A stretch of 64,000 nt of DNA from Methylobacterium sp. PvR107 (GCF_017833295.1 NZ_JAFIBW010000001.1:3809501-3873500), one strand, 5' to 3'; numbered from the stretch's first letter, positions 1-8,322 are shown. Numbers and translations are program-made. Notes: generated from the letters alone by a model not told the origin.

Positions 1-79
1 GAGCCGCACCAGCTACGGCGGCACCGCGCCCGACAGCGTCCGGGCGCAGGCGCAGGGCTGGATCGAGCGGCTGGCCTGA
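1..79 (+). CDS. argH: argininosuccinate lyase, C-terminal end (partial)
   Basis: Only the last 25 codons are present, ending in TGA at 77-79. The peptide contains SRTSYGGTAP, the conserved C-terminal signature of argininosuccinate lyase, followed by a short amphipathic tail (VRAQAQGWIERLA). The enzyme splits argininosuccinate into arginine and fumarate in the last step of arginine synthesis. Most of the gene lies outside the window, so its start and active site cannot be checked. It converges with the minus-strand gene that ends at 113. Confidence 0.85.
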   Translation, partial: SRTSYGGTAPDSVRAQAQGWIERLA

Positions 80-112
80 CCGGATCCGATACCGGGCTTC
101 GGCAACCGTCGG

Positions 113-889
113 TCAGAGCGGCGGATCGGAGCGGAGGACCCGGGACGATCGCCGGCCCGCCAGCTGCTCCATCGCGCCGAGCAGCGTCTCTGCCTCGTCG
201 AGCAGCCTGTGGGCCATGCTCGGGACGCTCTCGTCCTCCGCGCCGCCCGACCCGCGCGTGACCGGGCTGTCGGGCACCGGCTCGCGATCCACCGGCTGGG
301 ACGGTGAGACCTCACCGGCGTCTCCCCTCAGTTCCGGCTGTTCCGCTCCGGGATCGCCGTCCGCCGCAGCGGCCTGCGTCGCCTCGGACGCCGCCGCCTC
401 GGCTTCGCCGGCCAGATTCGCGGGCGCCGCTCCGCTCGCGGCGCTGGTCCGCGCGGCGGCCTTGGCCAGGGCCGGCGAGACGAAGTCCGGCGCAGCCTCC
501 GCGACGGCGTCGTCCTGGGCGGCATCGGAGATCTGCCGAGCCAGCACGACCAGCTCCCGGGCGATACGGTCGGCCGCCCTGCGATCGCCCGCCACACGGG
601 CGGCCTGCGCCTCCGCGCGGAGCCGCACCAGCTTCCGCTCCGCTTCCTGGAGCAGATGGGCCGCCATGTCGTGGATGCCGGTCGGGGCCACGCCCAGGGA
701 TGCCAGCAGGCTCTCCATCTCCGCCCTCCTGACAGAGCGGAACGGCTCCGATGCAGGATCGGCCGGGGCCTCCCCGGCCGATCCTGCGGCCGTATCCGGC
801 CTTGCGACCGGGGCGTGGGCGGGTGCCTGGGCGCGCTGAACCACAACGAGCGGCAGAATGCTGTTCACGGCTCCCACCATCGCGACCAC
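113..889 (-). CDS. hypothetical Ala-rich protein
   Basis: I do not recognise a characterised family. The frame encodes 258 residues. The middle (about 58-130) is helical and charged (LLQEAERKLVRLRAEAQAARVAG), the rest is Ala/Pro/acid-rich and probably disordered. There is no convincing signal peptide. The start is uncertain. ATG at 889 or 880 lacks a Shine-Dalgarno sequence, while ATG at 718 has a strong AGGAGG six bases upstream and would give a 201-residue protein that keeps the helical core. The longer version is listed because the upstream 57 codons also look protein-like. It converges with argH and is separated from the next gene by an A+T-rich gap. Confidence 0.6.
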   Translation of the reverse strand: MVAMVGAVNSILPLVVVQRAQAPAHAPVARPDTAAGSAGEAPADPASEPFRSVRRAEMESLLASLGVAPTGIHDMAAHLLQEAERKLVRLRAEAQAARVAGDRRAADRIARELVVLARQISDAAQDDAVAEAAPDFVSPALAKAAARTSAASGAAPANLAGEAEAAASEATQAAAADGDPGAEQPELRGDAGEVSPSQPVDREPVPDSPVTRGSGGAEDESVPSMAHRLLDEAETLLGAMEQLAGRRSSRVLRSDPPL

Positions 890-959
890 ACCGCTTCGAT
901 GAGCGGTCCCCCGTCTTGACCGCGGGACTCACGCGGCACCGGGTGAGGAGCCTGGGCCA

Positions 960-1120
960 ATATATTTGGCCTCGCAAGTTTTAAGTTATGCAATCACAAC
1001 ACGAAATCCGTATTTTTGAACAAAAAATCTTGATTTTATCGGATTATGTGTCGTATCGGTTTTGTTTGCGTCAATATTTCTACATTCGTTCGAGACGAAT
1101 ATTAATAATTGTAGCGTCTT
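960..1120. other. A+T-rich intergenic island
   Basis: About 160 bp are roughly two-thirds A+T by eye, in a chromosome that is otherwise very GC-rich. The stretch contains oligo-T and oligo-A runs and an inverted repeat with arms ATTCGT (1084-1089) and ACGAAT (1095-1100). It lies upstream of both the minus-strand gene ending at 113 and the plus-strand gene starting at 1313. It carries no credible ORF. It could be a promoter or silencer region bound by a nucleoid protein, or a remnant of acquired DNA. Confidence 0.5.
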
Positions 1121-1312
1121 CAAGGACGGTGACCGGGCCGTCCCGGGGCGCGCCGACGGCGCCGCGCCCTCCCGCATCAGGTCCAGGCTGACCCACTTAC
1201 CCACAGGGCTTGACGGGAATTGTGCATCGCAACCATCCTCTGACCCGCGCGTTCAGCCTCTGGCTAAGTCCGCTCAGCTAGAAGCTTCGCCGTTTGGATC
1301 GGAGTTCGCAGG

Positions 1313-1609
1313 ATGCCCGTCGAGAGTTGGCTGAACCCGGAGGACGTGCTGGATTTCGCGGCGCATGCGACAGCCATGGTCGATGCCGCTTTGACGGGTT
1401 CGGGCCTGACGCGCGAGTCCTACTGGGCCGCTGTGCGCAAGGGCTACAACACCCCCTACAACGATCCGCCCCGCAAGGATTTCGCGCCCACGCGCGCCGC
1501 CCCGGCGCAGCCGAACGCGATCCCGGGGCCTATCGCTGCGGCCGTGGAACCCGTGGCCGTGCCGGTGGCCGTAATCGCCGCCCGGGCCGCGGAAGCGCGC
1601 GCGCTCTGA
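1313..1609 (+). CDS. hypothetical protein, 98 aa
   Basis: No known domain is recognised. The first 60 residues look like a folded small protein (VESWLNPEDVLDFAAHATAM, then LTRESYWAAVRKGYNTPYND). The C-terminal third is Ala/Pro/Val-rich. The ATG at 1313 has only a weak ribosome-binding site (GATCGGAG about 15 bases upstream). It stands alone, 105 bp before the IalB-type gene on the same strand. Aromatic and charged residues in the N-terminal half argue for a real gene rather than a chance GC-rich frame. Confidence 0.55.
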   Translation: MPVESWLNPEDVLDFAAHATAMVDAALTGSGLTRESYWAAVRKGYNTPYNDPPRKDFAPTRAAPAQPNAIPGPIAAAVEPVAVPVAVIAARAAEARAL

Positions 1610-1714
1610 ACACCGGAACACGCGTCGCCATCTTGCCGACGCTTTACGCAAGCTTCACTAATCCCGATCCCCGGTGCGGTTCCTGACGGAGCCGCCCGTC
1701 GTCAGGAAGTGAAG

Positions 1715-2437
1715 ATGGTCCGCGTCTCCCGCTTGCTCCCGGTCGGAGCCCTCACCCTGCTCGCATCCGGGTTCGCCACCGGTCTCTTCGGTGGGCTCGT
1801 CGGCGGCACCGGCCTGTCGGTGACGGCCGCACAGGCCCAGGAAGCGGCGCCCGATGCCGCGGCCGGCGAGGCCGCCTCCGGGCGCCGCGGTCGCCGCCAC
1901 GGCCGCGAGCGGCCGAGGCGGGCCGAGAAGTCCACGGCGACGCCGCCGGGCATGCAGCAGGCCACGCCGGTGGCGATCTTCGGCGACTGGAACGTGTTCG
2001 TGAACGGCGACGGCCGCAACAAGCTCTGCTACGCCATCGCCCAGCCCCAGACCCGCTCGCCCAAGACCCTGAAGCGCGACACCGCCTACCTGTTCGTGAG
2101 CGTGCGCAAGGGCGAGAACGTCCAGAACGAGGTGGCGGTGATGCTGGGCTTCCCGTCGAAGCCGGCGGCGTCGCAGGTCAAGCCCGGCTCGGCCGCCGCG
2201 CCCACCGACCCGAGCCTGAATCTCGGCGCCAGCCGCTACGGCTTGGTGGTGAAGGACGGGAATGCCTGGCTGCAGAACCCGGCCGAGGAGGCGCGGGTCG
2301 TCGCGGAGATGAGTGCCCGCAATCCGAAGCTCGTCGTCAAGACCACCTCGCTGCGCGGGAGCCCGACGAGCGACGAATACGCGCTCGGCGGGTTCTCGGA
2401 AGCGATGAAGCGCACCCGCGACGAGTGCAGCAAGTAG
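1715..2437 (+). CDS. exported IalB-family protein
   Basis: This 240-residue protein resembles the invasion-associated locus B family (PF06776), common in Rhizobiales and usually periplasmic. An N-terminal signal peptide (residues 1 to about 40, hydrophobic LLPVGALTLLASGFATGLFG, cleavage near AQAQE) precedes a basic low-complexity linker (RRGRRHGRERPRR). The conserved domain starts at FGDWNVFVNGDGRNKLCYA. ATG 1715 is preferred over GTG 1709 because AGGAA lies about 8 bases upstream. Family members are linked to host-cell entry in Bartonella, but the function in free-living relatives is unknown. The gene is monocistronic and converges with the next. Confidence 0.7.
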   Translation: MVRVSRLLPVGALTLLASGFATGLFGGLVGGTGLSVTAAQAQEAAPDAAAGEAASGRRGRRHGRERPRRAEKSTATPPGMQQATPVAIFGDWNVFVNGDGRNKLCYAIAQPQTRSPKTLKRDTAYLFVSVRKGENVQNEVAVMLGFPSKPAASQVKPGSAAAPTDPSLNLGASRYGLVVKDGNAWLQNPAEEARVVAEMSARNPKLVVKTTSLRGSPTSDEYALGGFSEAMKRTRDECSK

Positions 2438-2445
2438 CGCGCCGC

Positions 2446-2715
2446 TCAGGCGTGCCGGAGACGCGGCTGATCCCGCCGCGCGGCCGTCCGGGACCGGGTG
2501 CTCACGCGTGCGCGGGCCGCGCGGGCGGCCTGCTCGGCGGTGCGGAACACGGCGCCGTCGAGACCGTCGAAATCGCGTGCGGATGAGAAGAACCGCACGC
2601 CGCGTCCCTCGGGAACGGCGATCCCGGCGGTGATCTCGCCGATCTCGATCACCCGGGCCGGTTCGGCGGGGTCGAGGCGGTCGTCGGGACTGAGATCTGC
2701 GTGGAGACTGTGCAT
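2446..2715 (-). CDS. hypothetical protein, 89 aa
   Basis: A small cytosolic protein of unknown family. The N-terminal half has alternating hydrophobic and charged residues (PARVIEIGEITAGIAVPEGR, then VRFFSSARDFDGLDGAVFRT). The last 25 residues are Arg/Ala-rich. The start at 2715 is supported by GGGAGT about 10 bases upstream. It converges with the IalB-like gene, with only 8 bp between the stops. No function can be assigned. Confidence 0.55.
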   Translation of the reverse strand: MHSLHADLSPDDRLDPAEPARVIEIGEITAGIAVPEGRGVRFFSSARDFDGLDGAVFRTAEQAARAARARVSTRSRTAARRDQPRLRHA

Positions 2716-3108
2716 GGTGTGGGCACTCCCTTGGCCGGCGTGACGCCTGGCCGGAACGCGATGCGGGCTGCGGATTGCCGGCGATCTAGCGTCGACAGCG
2801 CCGGCGATCGGCGCGGGAGCCCTGCGCGTTCGGGAGCGGGTTAAGAAGAGAACGAGGTCGGCTCGTCATCGGATGTCCTCCAGACTGAAGGACCGCGCGG
2901 CACAAGGCCGTCGCAGTGCTTTAGCGTTTGATGACGCGGCGCAAGCTACGCTTCTCAAATCACCGCGGCCGGAGCGGGAGCGGGCTCTCCTCCGGCACCA
3001 CCAAAGATGGAGGCGCGGCTGCGGGACGTCAACGAAATCGGTTTCCGATTTTGCGGCCGTGCTTGGCAGGAAGCCGGTGCGGTCCGCGCTCCCAAGAGGC
3101 GAGACGGT
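2716..3108. other. intergenic region without a clear gene
   Basis: About 390 bp lie between the upstream end of the 89-aa gene and the stop of the HAD gene. Frames here are Arg/Ala-rich and run through the neighbours out of phase, so I do not accept any as coding. I see no terminator, tRNA or strong repeat. Confidence 0.5.
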
Positions 3109-3771
3109 TCAGGGGCCGCCGATCACTGCGGCGAGGTCGGCGAAATCCGAGAAGACCCGCGTGGCCCCGGCGCGCACCAGATCGTTGCCGGCCGGATCGT
3201 GCCCCCAATGGCCGCCACCGGTGAAGCCCGCGACCCGCATGCCGGCGCTCCTTGCGGCCGTGACACCGGGCACGCTGTCCTCGATCACGAGGCATGCGGC
3301 GGGTTCGGCGCCCATGCGCTCGGCGGCGAACAGGAACAGGTCGGGGAATGGCTTGCCCCGCGCCACCTGCGCCGAGGAGAAGACGTGGTCGCCGAACAGC
3401 GGCAGCAATCCGGTCAGGCCCAGGGAGTGGCGCAGGCGGACCGGGTCGCTGCTCGACGCCACGCAGACCGGAAGGCCCAGGCCGGCGACAGCCGCCGCGA
3501 CGCCGCGCATCGCCTTCAGCTCTGCGTCGAACAGGGCCAGGGTCTCGGCCTTGACCGCCTCGACGAAGCCCGGCGGTGCCGTGATGCCGAAATCCGCCGC
3601 GATATGCGTCATGATCGACGCCATGGAGGTGCCCGTGAATCGCGCCCGCACGGTGGCGAGATCGATGTCCACGCCGATGCGGTTGAGGCCCGCCGTCAGG
3701 CAGGCCAGGCTCAGCGGCTCGCTGTCGACCAGAACGCCGTCGCAATCGAAGATCACGAGGCCGGGTGTCAT
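3109..3771 (-). CDS. HAD-superfamily phosphatase (beta-phosphoglucomutase/phosphoglycolate phosphatase-like)
   Basis: A 220-residue HAD hydrolase with all four motifs. Motif I is [11 protein letters not shown] (nucleophile D and general acid D near residues 8 and 10). Motif II is the serine in CVASSSDP. The motif III lysine is in RGKPFPD, and motif IV is VIEDSVPG. A helical cap domain (about 16-80) is typical of subfamily IA, acting on small phosphorylated metabolites. The ATG at 3771 places motif I near the N-terminus as expected. An upstream in-frame start would add 28 Gly/Pro/Arg-rich residues and is unlikely. The substrate cannot be predicted. Confidence 0.85.
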   Translation of the reverse strand: MTPGLVIFDCDGVLVDSEPLSLACLTAGLNRIGVDIDLATVRARFTGTSMASIMTHIAADFGITAPPGFVEAVKAETLALFDAELKAMRGVAAAVAGLGLPVCVASSSDPVRLRHSLGLTGLLPLFGDHVFSSAQVARGKPFPDLFLFAAERMGAEPAACLVIEDSVPGVTAARSAGMRVAGFTGGGHWGHDPAGNDLVRAGATRVFSDFADLAAVIGGP

Positions 3772-3962
3772 CGCGCGCGTGTCCAAGCCCGACCGTCCCC
3801 ACAACGGCCCGCCGCCGCCGGCCGATCCTGTGGCACGGGGCCGACGGACCGGCAACCGCGCGGCCGCGGCGCTTGCACCGGGCGGCCGGGGCTCATACTG
3901 CCGTGGCAGGTGCCCTCCGGGGCGCGCCGATACGGCTCACAGAAGGCTCAGAAGGCCCCGCG

Positions 3963-4283
3963 ATGTTCCGCTTCCTGGCCCGCGTCCTGGGCTTTCTTCT
4001 GATGGCCGGCGGCTTCGTCGCGTTGGTGTACGATGGCGCCCGCTCGATCGCCAATAACGGCTTGCGGGTGACGCCGCTCTCCGACGTGATCGCCACCCTG
4101 TTCAAGGACAAGGCCGGCGCCCTGCAGGGCAGCGTCGAGGGGGCGGCGCCCTGGCTCTGGCACATCCTCGGCCTGCCGCTCACCCTGGCGCCGGCCTCGC
4201 TGATAGGGCTCGGTCTCGGCGCGGTGCTGCTCTGGCTCGGCCAGCCGGGACGGGAACCGATCGGCTTCCTGACGAAGCCCTGA
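3963..4283 (+). CDS. small membrane protein, 106 aa
   Basis: Two hydrophobic segments span about residues 5-24 (ARVLGFLLMAGGFVALVY) and 72-95 (LPLTLAPASLIGLGLGAVLLWL), with a soluble loop between (IATLFKDKAGALQGSVE). Similar small alphaproteobacterial membrane proteins are sometimes labelled PetM-like, but the function is unknown. ATG 3963 is chosen because it starts just before the first membrane helix, whereas the longer frame adds Arg/Pro-rich sequence overlapping the divergent HAD gene. Confidence 0.65.
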   Translation: MFRFLARVLGFLLMAGGFVALVYDGARSIANNGLRVTPLSDVIATLFKDKAGALQGSVEGAAPWLWHILGLPLTLAPASLIGLGLGAVLLWLGQPGREPIGFLTKP

Positions 4284-4300
4284 GCGCGCGGCATCGGGCT

Positions 4301-4795
4301 CTAGCGCGCGGCGAGCTTCGTCCGGGCTTCCGCGAGCTCGCCCTCAAGCCGCTCGATCTCGGCAGTGAGGGCATACTGCTCGCTGACATCGAGCTGCGAG
4401 GCGAAGAAGTAGACGACCTTGCCGTCCGCATCCCGCACCGGCCCGACATACAGGGCATTGTGGAAGGTCGTGCCGTCCTTACGGTAGTTGAGCAGGTCGA
4501 CCCGCACGTCGACCTGCTGCCGGACCGCGTCGCGGATCCGGTCGATCGCCGCCGACTCGGTCTCCGGTCCCTGAAGGAAGCGGCAATTGCGGCCGAGCAC
4601 CTCGAACCGCGTATAGCCGGTGAGCTTCAGGAAGGCGTTGTTCGCGAAGACGATCGGGTTGTCGTGCTGACTCGGATCCGTGACGATCATCGGCATCCGG
4701 GTCGCGCGCACGGCCGCGGCGAACGGATCACCCCGATGCGCCTCCGCCTTCAACTCGTCCGGCACGTGGCTCGTGGCGGTTCCGCCCGTCTCCAT
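4301..4795 (-). CDS. short LOV-domain blue-light sensor
   Basis: A 164-residue protein made almost entirely of one PAS/LOV domain (about 28-140) and a short C-terminal helix (TAEIERLEGELAEARTKL) suited to coiled-coil dimerisation. It carries the LOV signature GRNCRFLQGPET, whose cysteine forms the flavin-C4a adduct, along with the flavin-contacting asparagines in IVFANNAFLKLTGY and LLNYRKDGTTFHN. No kinase, GGDEF or DNA-binding output domain is fused. It is therefore a short LOV protein that must signal through a partner or by changing its oligomeric state. It converges with the small membrane gene at 3963. Confidence 0.9.
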   Translation of the reverse strand: METGGTATSHVPDELKAEAHRGDPFAAAVRATRMPMIVTDPSQHDNPIVFANNAFLKLTGYTRFEVLGRNCRFLQGPETESAAIDRIRDAVRQQVDVRVDLLNYRKDGTTFHNALYVGPVRDADGKVVYFFASQLDVSEQYALTAEIERLEGELAEARTKLAAR

Positions 4796-5022
4796 CCGGC
4801 TCAGCCCCTCTCAGCCCGAAGCGCCAAGGCCCGCAGGCCGCGCTCTTACCTCGCTACAAGACGTAAATTGCACACGAGGTCCAGCCCTTCGGCCGGGTTT
4901 CGCGTCGGCCCCAGCGAACAGCGCTCCGGAATCACCGAATTCCGGCGACTTCTGATTGAAATTGAAGCGGATGGCAGGCCGAGGGTATGGCCGCGCGAAC
5001 GGTCCGAATGCGGACCGCTGCC

Positions 5023-5187
5023 TTACGGGCTCGTGCCGGGCCGCGGCTTCATGCCGGGTGCGGCGGGCGTGAGGAAGTTGCCGCCGAGCTGCGGCGTGCT
5101 GTTCGGGCTGCGCAGCACGATCAGCACGCTGCCCAGGACCGAGAGGGCGACTGCGGTCGCGAGGATGAGGAAGAGCCAGCGGGGCAT
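5023..5187 (-). CDS. small single-pass membrane protein, 54 aa
   Basis: This short frame begins MPRWLFLILATAVALSVLG, one strong transmembrane helix with a positively charged N-terminus. About 30 Pro/Gly-rich residues follow, and the stop is TAA. It reads as a signal-anchored small protein. The start lacks a strong Shine-Dalgarno sequence (the upstream bases are GC-rich, CCCCGGG). It is divergent from the Mn catalase gene. The function is unknown. Confidence 0.55.
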   Translation of the reverse strand: MPRWLFLILATAVALSVLGSVLIVLRSPNSTPQLGGNFLTPAAPGMKPRPGTSP

Positions 5188-5397
5188 CCCGGGGCGTTAG
5201 CACATTGCCGCGGCGGACCGAACAGCGCGCGCGGCGAGGCGGCGCGGTTATCGGCCGCGCCGCTTTCGAAGGCGGCCCGCGATGCGCGTCGCCCCGGACG
5301 CGGGGAAATTCCGCTTCTGCTCTGCGGCGGGTGGAGGAACGATCACACGCACAAAGCGATGCCCTACTGCGCATCTCGCGCAAACGGAGCTATCCGC

Positions 5398-6312
5398 ATG
5401 TTCATGAAGCTCGATCGCCTGCAGGCGGAATTGCCCCAGCCGAAAAAGCCCGACCCCAACGCGGCGGCGGCGCTCCAGGAATTGCTCGGCGGCAAGTACG
5501 GCGAGATGTCGACCCTGGGCAACTACATGTTCCAGAGCTTCAATTTCCGCAATAAATCGAAGCTCCGGCCGTTCTACAGCCTGGTCTCCAGCATCTTTGC
5601 AGAAGAACTCGGGCACGTCGAACTCGTCTCGACGGGCATCGCGATGCTCAACAACGGTCCGGGCGACGACACCGAAGAGGTCGATGTGTCCAAGGCGCCG
5701 TTCCACGACATGCAGGACATCCGGCTCGCCGGCAGCTTCCTCAGCAATGGCGGCGGCGCGACGCCGATCAACTCGAATGCCCAGTCGTGGAACGTCGACA
5801 TGGTCACGACGACGGGCAACATCATCATCGACCTGCTGCACAATTTCCACTTGGAATGCGGCGCCCGCCTGCACAAGCTGCGCGTCTACGAGACCTTGAA
5901 GGACCCGACGGGTCGGGAAGTCTGCGGCTACCTGCTGGTCCGCGGATCAGTCCACGCGCACGCCTATGCGCTGGCGCTCAAGAAGCTCACCGGTGTCGAG
6001 ATCGAGAAGATGCTTCCGACCCCGAACATCGTCCTCGACAAGATCCCGGAGTGCCAGAAGTACCTTCAGGAAGGTTCGCATCGGCGCCTCTACAGCTTCA
6101 GCCCGGACGACTACAAGGAGGCGGCGGGCGTCTGGTCGAACGACGAGGTGGCCTTGCCGGGCGATCCGCCCGGAAACCTGGAGGTCGTCGACGGATTGCC
6201 CGAGGGCGGCAAGATCCCGGAACTCGACGGCAATTACGGCGCCTTCGCACCGAACTACGCGCCGCAGGAGATCTTCGAGATCGCCAGCAAGCTCTACAAG
6301 AAGGGGCGCTGA
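5398..6312 (+). CDS. manganese catalase
   Basis: A 304-residue non-haem dimanganese catalase (PF05067) that turns H2O2 into water and oxygen. The four-helix ferritin-like core keeps the expected ligands. These are Glu in KYGEMSTLGNYMFQSFNF, the E-x-x-H pair in FAEELGHVE, Glu in FHLECGARLHK, and His in GSVHAHAYA. The C-terminal arm after about residue 220 contains the family's proline-rich extension. ATG 5398 gives the usual N-terminus (MFMKLDRLQ). The longer frame upstream is Arg/Ala-rich and rejected. The gene is probably monocistronic, ending at a long hairpin, and likely contributes to oxidative or desiccation stress resistance. Confidence 0.93.
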   Translation: MFMKLDRLQAELPQPKKPDPNAAAALQELLGGKYGEMSTLGNYMFQSFNFRNKSKLRPFYSLVSSIFAEELGHVELVSTGIAMLNNGPGDDTEEVDVSKAPFHDMQDIRLAGSFLSNGGGATPINSNAQSWNVDMVTTTGNIIIDLLHNFHLECGARLHKLRVYETLKDPTGREVCGYLLVRGSVHAHAYALALKKLTGVEIEKMLPTPNIVLDKIPECQKYLQEGSHRRLYSFSPDDYKEAAGVWSNDEVALPGDPPGNLEVVDGLPEGGKIPELDGNYGAFAPNYAPQEIFEIASKLYKKGR

Positions 6313-6342
6313 CCTTCTCGAGGGAGGGCCAGGGCGATCACG

Positions 6343-6377
6343 CGACGGAGCGCGGCGGCACGGGCCGCGCTCCGTCG
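6343..6377. terminator. long hairpin between convergent genes
   Basis: A perfect 14-bp stem, CGACGGAGCGCGGC (6343-6356) pairing with 6364-6377, has a 7-nt loop. It sits between the Mn catalase stop and the end of the convergent mepA gene. No T-run follows on either strand, so it may be a Rho-independent stop of the GC-rich type or a 3'-end stabilising hairpin serving both genes. Confidence 0.6.
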
Positions 6378-6426
6378 TCCTGCCCCACGGCGAGCGCGGA
6401 ATCGCCAGCTCAAGGCGTGACGCGGC

Positions 6427-7347
6427 CTACGGCGCCTTCAGCACCGTCCGGCAGGCGGCCGGCAGCGCCGCCATGGTCATGGCAGGCTTGGGCTTCGGCG
6501 GCACCTTCGGGGGCTTCGGGTGGAGCACCGCGTCCGAGAACCAGTAGCCGAGGTCGTCGCAGCCGTCGCCGGACGGGGGCGCGCCCTGCGGCTGGCAATC
6601 GTCCTGGCCGGCCGGGCAGGCGAGCCGGATATGGTAGTGGTAATTGTGCCCGTACATCGGGCGCACCTTCGACATCCAGCGGCTGCCCGCGGCGTCACGG
6701 CAGAGCGCCTTCTTGATCGCCGCGTTGACGAAGATGCGCTCCACCTCCGGCTGCTCGGCCGTCAGCTTGATCAGCTGCAGATGGGTGGGCGTCCAGACCT
6801 CCGGATCGATGTCGAGGCGGTCTGAGCGGACCATGTCGGTCGCCGAGGTCTCCTCGCGCTCCGCCCGGCTCAAGCGGTGGTCGGGCATCGGCGTCAGCCA
6901 GACGTCGGCGTCGATGCCGATCTGGTGCGAGGCGTGGCCGGTGATCATCGGGCCGCCCCGGGGCTGGGCCATGTCGCCCACCAGCAGCCCCGGCCAGCCG
7001 ACCCGCACGGCCTTCTGCGACAGGCGCTCGATGAAATCGACCAGGTGCGGCGTGCCCCACATCCGGTTGCGCGACGGGCGCATGACCTGCCAGTTCGGCC
7101 CGTCCAGCGGCAGGGCCTCGCCGCCGGAGAAGCAGCCCTTGGCGTAGAAGCCGTAGATGTGGGCCGGGCCCGAGGCGGCCCGGCTGACGCGCCCGAACAG
7201 GGCCTTGGCGGGGGTCGAGGGCGCGTCCGGGTGCTCCAGGGGCGGCAGCGGTTTCGGATTGACGCTGCCGCGGTCCTGGGCCTGCGCGGCGGCCGGCAGG
7301 AGCAGGGCGGCGAGCGCGAGGCTCGGGGCGAGACGCGGCATCGGCAT
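6427..7347 (-). CDS. mepA: penicillin-insensitive murein endopeptidase
   Basis: A 306-residue periplasmic LAS-type metallopeptidase that cuts the D-Ala-meso-DAP cross-links of peptidoglycan. The signal peptide is residues 1-23 (LAPSLALAALLLPAAAQAQ). Zinc-site residues are visible in GHASHQIGIDADVWL (H-x6-D type) and MYGHNYHYHIRLACP. The family motif KGCFSGGEALP and the phrase WQVMRPSRNRMWGTP are also present. The C-terminus is Pro/Lys-rich. ATG 7347 or 7341 (MPMPRL) fits the signal peptide. It converges with the catalase gene. Confidence 0.93.
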   Translation of the reverse strand: MPMPRLAPSLALAALLLPAAAQAQDRGSVNPKPLPPLEHPDAPSTPAKALFGRVSRAASGPAHIYGFYAKGCFSGGEALPLDGPNWQVMRPSRNRMWGTPHLVDFIERLSQKAVRVGWPGLLVGDMAQPRGGPMITGHASHQIGIDADVWLTPMPDHRLSRAEREETSATDMVRSDRLDIDPEVWTPTHLQLIKLTAEQPEVERIFVNAAIKKALCRDAAGSRWMSKVRPMYGHNYHYHIRLACPAGQDDCQPQGAPPSGDGCDDLGYWFSDAVLHPKPPKVPPKPKPAMTMAALPAACRTVLKAP

Positions 7348-7624
7348 GCGGGGGCTGTTCGTCCGGCTGGAGTGGGAGGGCGCGGGGCCCCCATCGACCG
7401 TCGCCCAACGGCCGGGCGTTTTTCGGGCAGACCGCGCCGGTCAGGCGAAACGGTCGGGATGCGGCCCTGCGCGCCGCCCGGCCCGCAGCTGCGTGGGGAT
7501 CGAACCGCGTGGTTCAAAGGCGCGACGCCTGGTGCCCGGTGGCCGGGGCCGTAGCGGGTGGGTATCGGACCTTGGCATCACGCCCGGAAGCGGCCGTGAC
7601 GTCGCGGCCCGATACAGACCCGGC

Positions 7625-7819
7625 TTATCGCTCACGATCCGAGCCATCAGGAACCGTCGCCTGCAACTCCGCAAACACCCTTCGGGGGATCACCACGCCG
7701 ATGATCTGGCCATCTGCTGCGGCGAAGCGGACCGCGACCGTGTCGCCCCCGTCGATAAACTCGATACCGACCAGTGTGCGGACAGCTAAGGCCATCGAGA
7801 CCGGCGTTTCGTCAGGCAT
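7625..7819 (-). CDS. hypothetical protein, 64 aa
   Basis: A small cytosolic protein of unknown family with a beta-rich pattern (VGIEFIDGGDTVAVRFAAAD, then GQIIGVVIPRRVFAEL). The start at 7819 is supported by GGGAG about 8 bases upstream. It is divergent from the gene at 7912, and a 20-bp palindrome lies between the two starts, suggesting a shared control region. Confidence 0.6.
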   Translation of the reverse strand: MPDETPVSMALAVRTLVGIEFIDGGDTVAVRFAAADGQIIGVVIPRRVFAELQATVPDGSDRER

Positions 7820-7867
7820 GGTTGGCTACTCCCGTGCCGGCCCACTATCATGTACAGCAAACTCAAT

Positions 7868-7887
7868 ACCTCACGAATCTGTGAGGT
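7868..7887. promoter_or_regulatory. palindromic candidate operator between divergent genes
   Basis: The arms ACCTCAC (7868-7874) and GTGAGGT (7881-7887) form a perfect 7-bp inverted repeat with a 6-bp centre. It lies about 50 bp upstream of the minus-strand start at 7819 and about 25 bp upstream of the plus-strand start at 7912. This position fits a dimeric repressor site acting on one or both promoters. No regulator is encoded immediately next to it. Confidence 0.5.
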
Positions 7888-7911
7888 GGTCGGCAGAGGC
7901 TTGTGAGGAGC

Positions 7912-8280
7912 ATGTCGGATCCCTGGAGTGAGCGGCTGCTCCGACGGAATGCGGAGACCGTCGCTGCCGATGGGGAGGTCAGGGTCCTGCTGCACCGTCT
8001 CCGTGTGTTGCGCCAAAAGGGGCCGGACAAATCAGAGGCCGCAGGGCTGCTGGTCACAAAGCTGAAGCGGTCCCTTCAGCTGCCCGATCAACGGGATCGT
8101 GATCCTCGGAAAGGGGCGGGCACACCATACTGTCGTTCCCGGTCGGCGCAGCATGCCGGCCGCTGTCGGGCCCAGCTATGCAGTGCTGTTGGTCCGCGAA
8201 GCGGACGTCGTGCGGGTCCGCTTGGGTGGGAAGCGGACCTCAGCCCGCCATCGGAAAGCGGCACGGCGCGTCCGATCTGA
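7912..8280 (+). CDS. hypothetical protein, up to 122 aa
   Basis: The first 60 residues look like a genuine charged helical protein (MSDPWSERLLRRNAETVAAD, EVRVLLHRLRVLRQKG, AAGLLVTKLKRSLQLP). The remainder is Arg/Ser/Gly-rich and may be out of frame, so the true gene may be shorter or frameshifted. ATG 7912 follows GAGGAG at a good distance. No known domain is recognised. It is paired divergently with the 64-aa gene across the palindrome. Confidence 0.45.
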   Translation: MSDPWSERLLRRNAETVAADGEVRVLLHRLRVLRQKGPDKSEAAGLLVTKLKRSLQLPDQRDRDPRKGAGTPYCRSRSAQHAGRCRAQLCSAVGPRSGRRAGPLGWEADLSPPSESGTARPI

Positions 8281-8322
8281 CACCGCCGTGTAAGCTTGTC
8301 TGCAGCACCCGGCTGGCTCCTT

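Noticed and set aside
7490..7560. tRNA-like sequence (GGGGATCGAACC followed by GGTTC)
   Set aside because: No acceptor stem, anticodon arm or D-loop can be paired around it.
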